From: Phellopilus nigrolimitatus
Taxonomy: Eukaryota; Basidiomycota; Agaricomycetes; Hymenochaetales; Hymenochaetaceae
NCBI GenBank assembly: GCA_021029095.1
Contig: JAJOHG010000123.1
Span: 1-64,000 of the forward strand
DNA: 64,000 bases
Direction of reading: 5' to 3'
Shown here: piece by piece, positions 33,347 to 44,839 of the stretch
Position numbering within the stretch: position 1 is the first letter of the stretch
Layout: every line of letters starts with the position of its first letter
The notes under the pieces: generated by a model
Seen by the model: only the letters and a program-made list of their open reading frames with translations
What the model was told of the DNA's origin: nothing
The model's database searches: none
Position numbers and translations under genes: made by a program

Positions 33347-35298
33347 TGCTGAGTGGGCCAATGCCCAATGTACATATCAGGACTTGCAATATTGTATGCC
33401 TCACGCAGTTTGCGCCAGGCTCGTAACGAGCTACCATGTGGCTGTTACTCCGTGGTGGATGGCTGTGGGCTTAAGTCCGCGCGGGGTTGGAAGCAAAGTT
33501 GTCGGGAATCGTGATAATTCAAGTAGACTCGTGTCCTGTGTGGCGAGTGGCCTCGCTCGTGGCGGTGAGAGATCCCAGCGAGATTGCACACAGCCTTGTG
33601 GGATACTCAATATAATAGTCCCGGTGGCGCTAAGCACTCTACGAGAGACGAGTCGAAAACTCGCTAGACGAAGAGCTGCAGTTGAACTTCGCAAGCCTTA
33701 CAATCCGCGCTCGAGCCCAAGTTACCCTCGACATGCCTCGAGAGCCTCTAACCGCGTAGCAGGCGTGCGAGATGTTGGTGAGGTTAGGAACATGGGGCAA
33801 GCGGACGCACGAGAATTGTGCTGCGGGAGGATTGTCACGACCAGGTGTGGTTAACTTGGACTTCAAGCTTGAGCTGGGTGCAATCGGGGGGAAAGAACGT
33901 TCGCATACGCGGTCGCGATCCTGCCTCAACTAGAACGCACACAGGCTCCCGCGCTCTCCGAGTTGCTCTCAGCGCGGCCGCCCCGCGTGCTTTCAAGAGT
34001 AGGCAAAACATCAGCGCCGCAAGCAGCAGCAGCAATCGCCGTCTGCCGCCCGTCGTGACGATATGTACACTCGTGCATTGTCTCGGTGATGCGCTTGTCC
34101 CGACCGGCCCTGGCCTCGGCATTGAGTTCGCGCGTTTCGCGCCCAGCCGTTCTCGCGCCCCAGACGGCCTATGTCAAGCTGCTCAGTAAACACAGACGCA
34201 CTGGGAGAACAGCCTATACACAAGGGTATAACTTAAACGCTGCGTCTATCCGTAGTCTTGCAGCGGTAAATTGTCACGTGCATGACCACGTGCATGGTGT
34301 CCCACGCACGATGAGTGAAAAAATCGCTTGATGTCCGTATGTTCACCTGAAACTAAAGCTACAGTGATTATCAACTGGGTCTATACGATAAGCTCCATGA
34401 GAATCACCTATAGAGATCCATGTCTCCCATATGAACCTCAAGACAAGTGAACTCCGGCGAATTTCGACGGCCTGCTTCGTCTAGGCAGCGCGGATGTGCA
34501 ATCCGAGTTGATCGGCAGATTCCAGAGCGTATGGGAGCTTGCGCACGCGCTGGTAGAAGAAGGAGCGCGGTATCATATGCGAACGTCCTATTTCTCCGAC
34601 CGCACGCAGCTCAGGCTTGAATACAAGTTAATTGTACCTGCTCGTCGCGTTACTTGAACCCGCCCATCGTCTCCCGTGCCTGCCGCGCGGTCCCAATTCT
34701 CAAAGCAGGTGGATGGTGCTGGCAGAAGCGGAATCAAACCGAGCGGTCGCAGGGCCTAGCTCTCCACGCCAGTCGGCCCTCCGAGAGTAGATGGAATCTC
34801 GCGCCGTGCTCGTTAGTCTTTGAGCAACACCGTGTCGTATGTGTAGGAGTCAGCTGGAAGCGTACAGACACGCTAGTGGGAGCATGGGCATGGTACTCAT
34901 TGTAATGTCGAGTCCAATTCAGGCTCGAGCGCGGATTCAGAGGCCTACGAGGACAGGTCCGGAGGAGTCTGAGGAAAATGACGGAACTCCACGGGAGGCA
35001 AACCGAGGAATATGGTCGCATTATGCTTTTGTTCGAGGATGAAGAAAGTTTACACTCATTTCGAGTGCGCTCGCTCTCACCTCCGCGAGCAAGGCCGGTC
35101 GCCACACTGGTCACGAGCCTACCGCAATGATTGCGAGTTCCCACAGCTTTGCATCCAAGCCCGCGCGAACTTATTCCCGCAGCCATCCGCCACGGAGTGG
35201 CCGCCACATCTCTGCTAGCTACGAGCCTGGCGCAAACTGCATGAAGCATATAAAAATGTAAGCCCTGCTGTGTACATTGGCCATCGGCCCATTTAGTA
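33347..35298. other. Divergent region between F-box copies B and C
   Basis: Upstream modules of B (33,350-33,640) and C (about 34,880-35,290) flank older repeat material (33,820-34,250, similar to 11,740-12,090 and 53,450-53,870). A frame at 34,452-34,660 (GRFQSVWELAHALVEEGARY) looks coding and recurs in decayed form near 1,855-2,030, 11,520-11,650 and 48,255-48,410. Its family is unknown. Confidence 0.5.
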
Positions 35299-36947
35299 AT
35301 GCCTTTCGACGTGTCTGCAGTTTCAAATGATACCTGGTTCGAAATCGCCATGTTGGCGGACTTAAAGACAGTCCTAGCTCTTGGGGCCGTGCGCGTTTCC
35401 AATATGCTTGTCTAACTGTAAATCTCTCTCTAACTCGTGCTTCAGACATGCAAGTTTCTTCACGAGGTAGTCTCCAACGGACTCTTCTGGCTAAAATGCC
35501 TCTGCGCGCTGGAACAAGATGATGCACCCGATTTACCCCGCCATGTCTCCCTCAGGGACCTCACCTTGGAAGAACTACGCACCCTAGTTGAGCGCGCGCA
35601 CCGGCGCCGTCTCAATTGCACCGGCTCCGCCCCGACGCGACCCACACGCGAGATCACAATACGTGTGTCCCTGAACTCGGACGGTACACCTGACCGACGA
35701 TTTAATTTCCTGGTCGACATGGAGCTGCTTCCTGGCGGGGCGCTCCTCCTGGTCCTCTGGGGTTCTGGATACTTTGCAGTGCTGGACCGTGCCTGGCGGC
35801 GAGTGTCTCTGGACTTACCGTCCGCCTGACTCTCGCGTCCTGCTGAGGGCGGGATTTGCTTATGAAATGCAGGCAGACGGCGATGTTCGTGTGCTCGTGG
35901 TGAGCGAACCTGACGGCTGGGATACCAGCGGAAAGTGAGAAATACGATGTCAACGGAACATTTAAACTGCTGTGCCATACTGATGATTTACTGCTGATCA
36001 GAACTCTCCGGATATTCCAAATCTCGCCCCATCGAGGAAAGACTCCTAAACGGCTTTACAAATACACGACAGAGCATGATTCTATGCGGGGAATGCTGGT
36101 TGCAAGGTTGAGTGGCGACGTATTCGCAATCCTCATGGTGGACAAAATTCTCCTAACATTCTGGAAAGAAGAACGGTCCGTCATAATCCTTAATGTGTGT
36201 AACTACATCTCATGAAAGCGCACGACTTGAAATGGACTGATGCTTTGCTTTCTGCAGTGTGTTCTCGAAGACGTACACTTGGTAGATGGCTATATCATTG
36301 GCGCGTTACAGCACCATCGGGACAAGTCAATCATTGCCATTTCCCTTTCGTCCATACGCAACATCCTGCCTAGTGCCTCTGACTCGCGCGTGGCGCAGAT
36401 TTTGACACTGGAGCGTGACATTCCCTATGCCAGCTGCCTCGTCCCGCGTATCCCTACCATGCCCTGCTCTGATGCAAGGCTGTCCATCTGCACCTTCCAT
36501 TGGAAGTCAGAAGCGGAACGAAAGCGAAAAGGCATCTCTATCACTATGTCGATGGACATGTTTAGCCAAGAAGCCTCTCGATACTTCTCTGTGCTGGATT
36601 CTTTCATCTTGAAGACTACTGCAGGTACAGCCGGTCCAAATGCCAATCTTCTATCCATCACGCATCTTGAGCGTCCGGGGACTATGATCTTGGATTCGCA
36701 GATTAGCAAGGACAGTCAGGTGAGCCGGCCTTCGCAGGCTGGCTCGGTAATGATCAAGTTCAGTGATTTACCCTTTGTCGAGCACCCCCAAGAAGAGGCG
36801 TGGATGCTCGCTACTGTCTCCTGCGCGGGAGACGTGACGTACCGCACACTCAACATGCCACACACTATCAGAGCAAAACTGGAATTCTGCAGCGGCACGC
36901 TCTACTTTTCGACGGAGGAATCCGTCGTCATCCAGTACTTTGACTGA
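35299..36947 (+). pseudogene. F-box/propeller protein, copy C, one-base frameshift
   Basis: Exons 35299-35388, 35446-35934, 36002-36194 and 36258-36947 mirror copy A almost base for base. One extra T in a T run at 35,773-35,775 makes exon 2 489 nt instead of 488. Translation then leaves the frame after GSGYF and stops near 35,829. Everything else is open, including the C-terminus that copy A lost. The error is in a homopolymer, so a sequencing or assembly error cannot be excluded; if so, C would be a full-length gene of about 486 residues. Confidence 0.8.
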
Positions 36948-37527
36948 AGCTTTGTATTGTTCTCCGGTAGACACATTGATCTCAGTATATCGTAATTGTA
37001 GAGCACTCGGTTCTGCTTGTCGATGGAAATGCTGTGTAGTAAATAATGAAATGTGGAGCCCGTCATTCCCCGCTACATGCGTGTCCTCTGCAGAAACAAA
37101 TTTACAGTAAATGCAATGGTACAGTAAATAGTCTCATTTTTTACAGTCCTTCTCTTCTGTTCTCTTACATACTCGTGCAGAAACCGACCCGAGTAAATAC
37201 CTCTTTACTGATTGTCAGCGGCTATTTCATTTCTCAAAGCTGCAGGTTCTCAAGAGCATGATGATTAATTGTGATCACAATTAAGAAACAAAATACCATA
37301 TGGTAACGAAAATATCTAGTGTTTCGCACGGCATATCCTGCACTATCGAGCCTTGCGGCGACGCGAGGAGCACCTAACCCGCTTGCCTGCTTCGAGAAAC
37401 TCAAGCCGCGTAGCAGGTGCGCAGGACGTTGGAAGGACGAGGGACGAATGGACGCGTCGGCGTTGTTTCGCGGGCGGAAGTTCGCGACCGTGTTCGCCTA
37501 GGCCGAGTAGGCGATTGGCTGACATTT
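36948..37527. other. 3' flank of F-box copy C
   Basis: Conserved 3' block shared with copies A, B, D and G. No gene is seen. Confidence 0.5.
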
Positions 37528-37760
37528 CTAGTTCGATCTGGTCCCCAGGACGCTGGCGGCACGACGGATTACACTTGAATGCGGTGAAGGGCCGTCAGGG
37601 AGAATCTGACAGTAATCTTCATAATAATACAGTTTAACAAGACCGGGTGGCGCGGTGAGCTTCGTCAAAAACAGCGGAGCAGTGCTCCGTTGTCCTCTGG
37701 CAGAGTCAGCGGACAACCAGTTTTCTCCAATAGCGTCTTTGACAAAGAAACACGTCACGT
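37528..37760 (-). pseudogene. Fragment of kinase-like gene, convergent with copy C
   Basis: The minus strand reads VKDAIGENWLS, an LTAPPGLVKLYY block and CQILPDG, near-identical to the fragment at 2,370-2,640 and homologous to exon 2 of the kinase gene at 12,552. The catalytic part is absent. Confidence 0.7.
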
Positions 37761-39295
37761 GTCGCAGCGGTTTCCGGTCCTTACCCCGTTGGCACACTGT
37801 GATCCAAAATAATCACTGCGCTTTTGTAAAACCGCGACCAGCCGCCCCTGCTCTGAGAAACTGAGATCGCCGCTGGTCACTAGTAGAGGGATATTTACAT
37901 AGACCGGTTCCGGCATGAACATGAGGTACGCGAGACGTTGGTGGGCTCAGGGGAACGGCACGAGCGAACGCGCGTGCCACGATTTATTTACAGGAGAGAG
38001 GGCATATGCACGGCAGCGGCGGCCGAGGAGCGTGAGTACGTGCCGCACTCGAGGATGGACGAGGCGGCGGACGGGGGACCATTGAGGCATCAAGGAGGAA
38101 GCGCTGGAGACGCTAAGCCCATCATGCATAACAGCTACTCAAGATCCCCGAAGCTACCACTAAGACCCTTCTCGTTCTCTCTCACTGATGCACTGGAGAT
38201 TCCGATTCTCCGAACGAAGGCAGTGGGTTTTTTCATGCAGGAAACTTGGTCGGGTGCTCGTCTTAAAGGATGACGACGATGGAATGCATCGAGTGCGGGA
38301 GGATGGCGCTCAAGAATAAATGGTTTGTGTCGTATGAATTCTCTGAGAACGTCTGTGTTGACTGAACAACTTAAAACATATGGCCTTCCGCCCGAGAACG
38401 GCTGGGCGCAAAACGCGCGAGCTCAACGCCGAGGCCAGGACGCCCAGTCATGACGGGCGCTATACCGTGCCCTGCACTGGAGCCATGACGGCGTGCGAGC
38501 GCACTTTCCAGCACAAGTGACGATGGACAGCGATGCCGCCATCGCGGCTGCTGCTTGCGGCGCAGATGTGTCTTCGCCTGCGCCTCAAAGTGCTCGGTGT
38601 TCGCGCTGAGGAACACTTCAGAGCGCGCTGGAGCTGTGCACGCACTGATCGAGGTAGGAGCGTGGCCGCATATGCGGATGTCTTGTCCCTGGTCGCGAAC
38701 CTCCTCCCGCAAAACCACCCCCATGCGTTCACTCGCTATGTTGCCCTCGTCCTTCCAACGCACAGCGTGCATGCTACGCAGCCAGAGTTTCTAGAACAGC
38801 AGGGCTTGGTAGGTGCTCCCCGCGTCGCCGCAAGGTTTGATAGTGCAGGATATGTTGTACTAAACGCTAGTTCCCCTATGGCAGCCTTTTTTCTTAACGT
38901 GATCCCCGTTATTCATCGTCCTCTTGAGAACCTGCGGCCAGCGACTTCGGCTCTGAGAAACTGAAATTGTTGCTGACAATCAATAGGGGGTTATTTACTC
39001 AGGTCGGTTTCCGCATGGGCATTTAAGAGAACAGAAAAAAATGGCCTTAAGAAATGCGCGTATTTACCATTGTATTTGCTGTAAACTCATTATCTGCAGA
39101 GGACGCGTATGCAGCGGGGGATGATGGAGGGAAATGATTGAGAACCGGAGCTGGGCTTGGAATTATATCGCATCCCGACATTTCATTATCTACTATACAG
39201 CATTTCCATCAACAAGCAAGCAACAAGCAGTACTGAGTGCTCTACAATTACGATGTACTGAGATCAATGTGTCTACCGGAGGACAATATAAAGCT
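37761..39295. other. Repeat-derived region between copies C and D
   Basis: Mirror of 1-2,070 on the other arm. Short overlapping frames only, with no recognisable domain. The last 300 bp are the 3' flank of copy D. Confidence 0.5.
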
Positions 39296-40962
39296 TCAGT
39301 CAAAGTACTGGATGACGACAGAACCTTCCCCGGGAAGGGTCGAAAAGTAGAGCGCGCCGCTGTAGAATTCCAGTTTTGTTCTGTAAGCGTCCAGATTGTT
39401 GAGTGTGCGGTACGTCACTTCTCCCGTGCAGGAGACAGTAGCGAGCATACACGCCTCTTCTTCGGGGTTCTCGACAGGGGGTTCATCACGGAAGTAAACT
39501 AATACCGAGCCACCCTGCGAAGGCCGGCTCACGCAACTGATCGTGTGAGCTCGCGAGCCCAAGGTTACGTTTTTCGGAGCACTGGCATTTAAACCGGCTG
39601 TATCTGTAGCGGTCGTGAAGAGGACAAAGTCCAGCACAGGGAAGACTCGGTTAGTACCTTGTTCATAGACGTGTGCCGACATAGTGATAGAGATGCCGTT
39701 TCGCTTTCGTTCCGCTTCGGGCTTCCAATGGAAGGTGCAGATGGACAGCGTTACAAAAGTCCAGTGATGGTCCAGGGCGCGCGGGTGGGGGCAGCTGACA
39801 TAGGGAATGTCACGCTCCAGTGTCAGAATCTGCGTCAGGCCTGGCGCGGAGGCACTAGGTCGGATATTGCGTATGGACGAAAGCCGAAAGGCGATGATCG
39901 ACTTATCCTCGTGGAGACCGATCACGCCAACGACATAGTCATCTACCAAATGTACATCTTCAGGAAAACACTGTGCAGAAGAAAGGTATTGGACCATTTC
40001 ATCTCACGCGCTTTCACAAGATGTGGGTACACACCTCACGGATCACAACGGAGCGGTCTTCTTTCCAAAACGTCACGATAAGATGGGTTGCTGTGCAGAC
40101 TGTCCATACGTCACCACTTAACTTTGGGCGCCTTACTTGTTCGTTCATTCTATTAAGGTGTTCCAGCTCGTGCTTGTAAAGCGGTACAGGAGTCTTTTCT
40201 CGGGGCATTTCTCGGGGCAAAATTTGGAATATCTCGAGAGTCCTAAACAACAATAAAGTATCAGTATTGACATGGCAGATTTAAATGTTCCATCGACATC
40301 GTATTTCTTACCTTTCGAAGACATTCGAGTCAGTGGATTCGCTCACCACAAGCACACGCACGTCGCCGTTCGCCTGCATGTCATAGGCGAAGCTGCACAC
40401 TTTCATCGGTGGCATGTCCTCCGCTTCAGGCTGCCAACGGTAACTCCAGACACACTTACCGCCCGGCACGGTCCAGCACTGCAAGTCGCCCTCAGACCAG
40501 AGGACCAGGAGGAGCACACCGCCAGGGAGTAGTTTCATTTTCAGCATGTAGCCAAGCGGTCTGCCAGCTGTACCGTCCGAGTTCACAAATCCTACTCGTA
40601 CTGTGGTTTCGCGTGTGGGTCGCATCGGGGCGGGGCCGGTGTAATTTAGAACGCGCCGGTGCGCGCGCACGACTAGGGTGCGTAGTTGTTCCAAGGTGAG
40701 GTCATCAATGGAGACATGGGGTGGTAAATCGGGTGCACGGTCTTGTTCCAGCGCACGGAGGCGCTCTATCCAGAAGAGTCTGTTTAAGACCACCTCGCGA
40801 AAAAACTTGCATGTCTGAAACAAGAATTGAAGAATTAGATCTACAGTCAGATAGACATATTGGAAAACGCACGGCCTCGAGAGATAGAACTTCCTTAAAG
40901 CCAGTAAACGAGGCGATTTCGAACCAGATATCACTTGGAACTGCAGACGCGTCGAAAGACAT
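39296..40962 (-). CDS. F-box/propeller protein, copy D (intact)
   Basis: Exons 40962-40873, 40814-40312, 40242-40035 and 39970-39296 join in phase to 491 residues with no lesion. Exon 1 begins MSFDASAVPSDIWFEIASF, a classic F-box opening, and continues across the intron into TCKFFREVVLNRLFWIERL. Residues about 75-200 carry LRTLVVRAHRR and propeller-like strands (LLPGGVLLLVLWSEGDLQ, CWTVPGGKCVWSYR, VRVLVVSES). Exon 3 holds LSGDVWTVC and VTFWKEDRSVVI; exon 4 the rest of the putative propeller to VVIQYFD. It should recruit substrates to an SCF ubiquitin ligase in cytosol or nucleus. A 9-nt net insertion forming a small palindrome (39,324-39,338) adds residues near the C-terminus compared with all relatives. 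It is the only copy with no defect. Confidence 0.88.
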
Positions 40963-43129
40963 TGCTGACTGGGCCAATGGCCAATGTACATAGCAGGGCT
41001 TGCATTTTTATATGCTTCATGTAATTTGCGCCAAGCTCGTAACCAGTTACCATGTGGCGGTTACTCCATGGTGGATGGCTACGAACGTAAGTTGGCACTG
41101 GGCCAGAAGCAAAGCTGTTGGGATTCACAGTCATTGTACCACTGTGGTAGCTGGCAAATGGCTATGGGCCCAAGTTTGCATGGAGCAGGAAGCAATGTTG
41201 TCGAGGCATGCGTCCATTGAGGTAGGCTCGCGATCAGTGAGACTCGCGGCTTGCCTCGCTCGCGGCGGTGAGCGAACGCACTCCAAATCTGTGTAGACTT
41301 TCCCCGTCCTTGAACACAAGCATCCTGCGACCACATTCCCCAAATTTCCTCCCTTGGTGTTCCTCCGTCCCCAGGCAGAGCCCTCCGGACTTGTCCTCGT
41401 ACGCTTCCGAATCCGCCCTTGAGCTCGAGATGAACTAGACATTACTATGAGTACCATGCTTCCTCACGCGCTTCTGCGCTTTCGGCTGACTCACGTACAC
41501 TCCACACTCTTCCTCTAACAGTGCGGGCGTATCAAGAGAGCTGGACATGCAACCGCGGCCCGTTTCCACTTCTGTCCGCGCCATTTGGAGACTCTGGCGG
41601 CGTAGCAGGTGCGGGACGTTGGTGGAATCAGGGAACGGGACGAGCGGACGCATGGGAGTTATTTCGCGGGCGAAGGTTCAAAACCAGGTACAGTTGACTT
41701 AGATCTCAAGCTGGATCTGGGTGGCTTCGCGGCGGCTGCGACGCGATGCCGCTCGAGGCCGAGTTCGGGAAGTTGCATCTTGCTCCGGGCTGAGATAACG
41801 ATAGTTAGATGAAGAAGGCCAGACGCGCGCCCACCTGCACTTCTGAAGTGTGAGGAGGCTGTCTATAGAGTCTGGCATAAGCGACAAAGGGCACAAGGTT
41901 GTTTTCAGATCTCCGAGGTGCGCGAAGCGAATGTCATCCCTTTCGACTTCGTAGTCTGACATGGGTCTATCTTGGCTCGTCTCTGCGCTCCGCCGCCAAA
42001 AGTGCGTGGATGGTACCGGCGCCCTCTACATTATACTCATCGCGTATTCATTCATACGTGTTCATCATCCTCGAGTGTCTCCGTAAGAGCCAGATTCACA
42101 TCGATCTTGATGATCATGAGCTCTACTGCCTATCCCTTTGACACCACGCGCCGCGAGGTAGGCTGCCAAAGAAGGTTTCAGAAATGTCTAGAGGATGTGT
42201 ATGTGGCGAGTTATGCTGAAACGATCGAGATGATGGAACGTGTATGATGTAGGCCGATGATTTTGGGTACTATCGAGTTCGTTATGCGAGCGCGCGAGGA
42301 GTTCTGGAAGACCGGATATGTATGTGTCATCCAGCAGTGTATTTTAGTTAGCATGGAAAATACTTACGCGAGCGTGCCGAGCGGTGCTTGTCTACCCTCG
42401 CTGAGCTCGATGTCAACGAAAAAGGCATGTAAAGCTGCTGCACCGGCGATTTTCCCATCATCGACCGTGCTCGGCGCTGGATTTGTGCAAGAGACTAAGG
42501 CTGCGCAGGAGGCGCGAGGGACGAAGATCGGGTCAAGTGCGGATGCAAGCGAGGCCGTTCGCTCGCCTCTTTCGTCTCATACGTCGCATATTCGCCATTT
42601 ATCACTTAGCTCCATTCTTTGTACGTGTCCTTACTGCATCCCATGTGAGATGGGGACCCAGTTTTTTAGGCTCCAAGCGTGGCGAAAGGATGCATTGCCT
42701 CAGACGACAAAGGATCCAGTTAGGACAGCACGTGACACTTGCTGCCAGCTCAGCGACGCGTCACGCCATCGTCACATGTTCTTGTTTACCACGTGCACAG
42801 CCAAGATCGTACTTTCTCGCGTGCTTGACACGATCCAACACCGGGCTCGCTGGGTTTTCCAAGTGCGCCGCAGCCACTGCACTGACTACGAGCATACCTC
42901 AAGGCGTGCAAACTTAAGCTGGCAACCATACACCAGGGACTCATAATTGCTGTTACGAGCTTTGCGCAAACTATGTGCAACGTACAAAAATGCGAGCCGT
43001 GCCATGCATACTGGCCATTCACTGTAGCACCAAGTTACGAGCCTTGCTCAAGTTGTATGCAGCATGAAAAATGTGAGCCGTGTTATGCATGTTAGCTATT
43101 GAACTCTTGAACTCTTGAACTCTTCGGAA
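40963..43129. other. Divergent region between F-box copies D and E
   Basis: Upstream module of D at about 40,965-41,460. A short, partly duplicated version of the same module lies before E at about 42,930-43,090. Between them several 80-230-codon frames exist (for example 41,699-41,962 minus and 42,257-42,946 plus), none with a recognisable domain. The phrase KTGYVCVIQQ at about 42,310 recurs near 1,109 and 12,271. GAACTCTT is repeated three times in tandem at 43,101-43,124. Confidence 0.5.
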
Positions 43130-44839
43130 ATGCCCTTCGCCGTCTCTGCGGTCCCAGGCGATATCTGGTTCGAAATCGCATCGTTCTCAGTCTTAAAGGA
43201 GATACTTGTCTCTCGAGGCTGTATGTGTCCCCGATCCTTTTGCCTAACTAAATGACGCATAAATCTAAATCTTGTTCCAGACATGCAAATTTCTTCGTGA
43301 GGTCGTCTCTAATAGATTCTTATGGCTAACATGCCTCCATGCGCTGGATCAAGACCATGCACCCGACCTACCCCGCCATGTCTCCATCAGTGACTTCATC
43401 TGGCAAGAACTGCGCACTATAGTCGTCCGTCCTCAGCGGCGCCGTTTTAACTGCACCGGCCCCAATCCGCTGCAAGCCAAACGAGAGACTACAATACACA
43501 TTGGATCCGTGAACTCGGACGGTACACTTGGCGGACCGCTTGGTTACGTCAGGGACATGGGGCTACTTCCTGGTGGTAAGCTCCTCCTTGTCCTTTGGTC
43601 TGAGAGCTACTTGCAGTGCTGGACCGAGCCGAGCGGCGAGTGTCTCTGGACTTACCGTCCGCATGCGTCATCTGAAGCTCAGGGCATACAACCACTGAAC
43701 GTGTGTAGCTTCGCCTATGACATGCAGGCGGACGACGACGTGCGAATGCTCGTGGTAGGCGAACCTGTTGACGGGCATGCCGGTCGAAGGTAAGACATAC
43801 GATGTCTGCGAATCATTTAAACTACCATGTCGTACTGATACTTCACTGCTGTTCAGGACTCTCGAGATACTCCAATTCTCGCCCCGAGAAAAGAATCTTG
43901 TACCGCTTTACGAGTGCAAGCCGGAAGAACTTGATAAAACATACGGACCAGTGAGATTTGCAGAGATAAGTGGCGATGTATCGGCAGCCTACACGGAAGA
44001 CCATCTTGTGCCAACATTTTGGAAGGAAGACCGCTCTGTTGTGCTCCTCCATGTGTGTATCTACTTCTTATGCATGGGCGTGGGCTGAAATGGACTGACG
44101 CTTTTCTGTGCAGAGTGTCTTCAAAAGCGTAGACTTGGTAGACGACTATCTCATCGGGGTACTCGATGTCCGAGGGAGCATGTCAATCATTGCCATTCTC
44201 ATTTCGTCCGTATGCAACATCCAGTTTAGTGCCTCCGCATCACAAACGACACAGATTCTGATACTCGGCCATGACATTCCTTATGCCAGCTGCCTCTTTC
44301 CGCCTCGCCCACATTTGCGTTGGCTGAAAGCTGGACTGTCCTTCTGCACATTCTACTGGAAGTCAGACGTGGAACGAAAACGAAGTGGCATCATGATCAC
44401 CGTGTTGCTGGACGTATTGAACGAAGAACTCCGTCGCAACTACTCGGTACTGGACTATTTCCGCTTGGAGACCGCCACAGACACAACCAACACGCCCGAG
44501 TCCGGGGTTCTTCTTCCAAACAGCGACATTCCACACCTCACGCACCTCGAGCATCCGGGGTCTGTGGCCTTGGACCCGCTTCCCGGAATAAGCGCATACA
44601 GCCAAGTAAGCGCGCCCTCACAGACCGGCCTGATGGCGATCATGTCCCACTGCGGTGCCCGCTTCCGCGACCCCGCAAAAATCGTGTGCATGCTTGCGGT
44701 CATCTCTTGTGCGAACGAAGTGGCGCTCTGTACATTCGAAATGCCGCGTGCGGTCAGCGTGAATGTGGAGTTCTACAGTGGAGCGTTGTGCTTCGCGACG
44801 GTGGATGCGAAATCGGTTGTCATCCAGTATCTAGATTGA
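43130..44839 (+). pseudogene. F-box/propeller protein, copy E, frameshift in the F-box exon
   Basis: Exons 43130-43220, 43281-43789, 43857-44052 and 44114-44839. Exons 2-4 are open and in phase (TCKFLREVVSNRFLWL to VVIQYLD). Exon 1 is 91 nt where every relative has 90. Against copy F one extra T lies in ACTTGTCTCTCG near 43,205-43,208, so the F-box exon cannot be joined to exon 2 in frame using the normal splice sites. The E sequence is the most diverged of the family in exons 2-4. Either it is a fresh pseudogene, a sequencing error, or another start is used. Confidence 0.75.

Larger units (their letters stand above)
34200..39140. repeat. Right arm of the inverted segmental duplication
   Basis: Plus-strand partner of 1-11,900 (minus). 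It lacks the foldback element, so copy C keeps the empty target site at 36,762-36,768. It includes F-box copy C, its 3' flank, the kinase fragment and the block leading to copy D. Confidence 0.8.

Noticed and set aside
42257..42946. 229-codon plus-strand ORF between copies D and E
   Set aside because: No recognisable domain, mixed composition, and its first part is a fragment repeated elsewhere. It could be a gene but nothing supports it.
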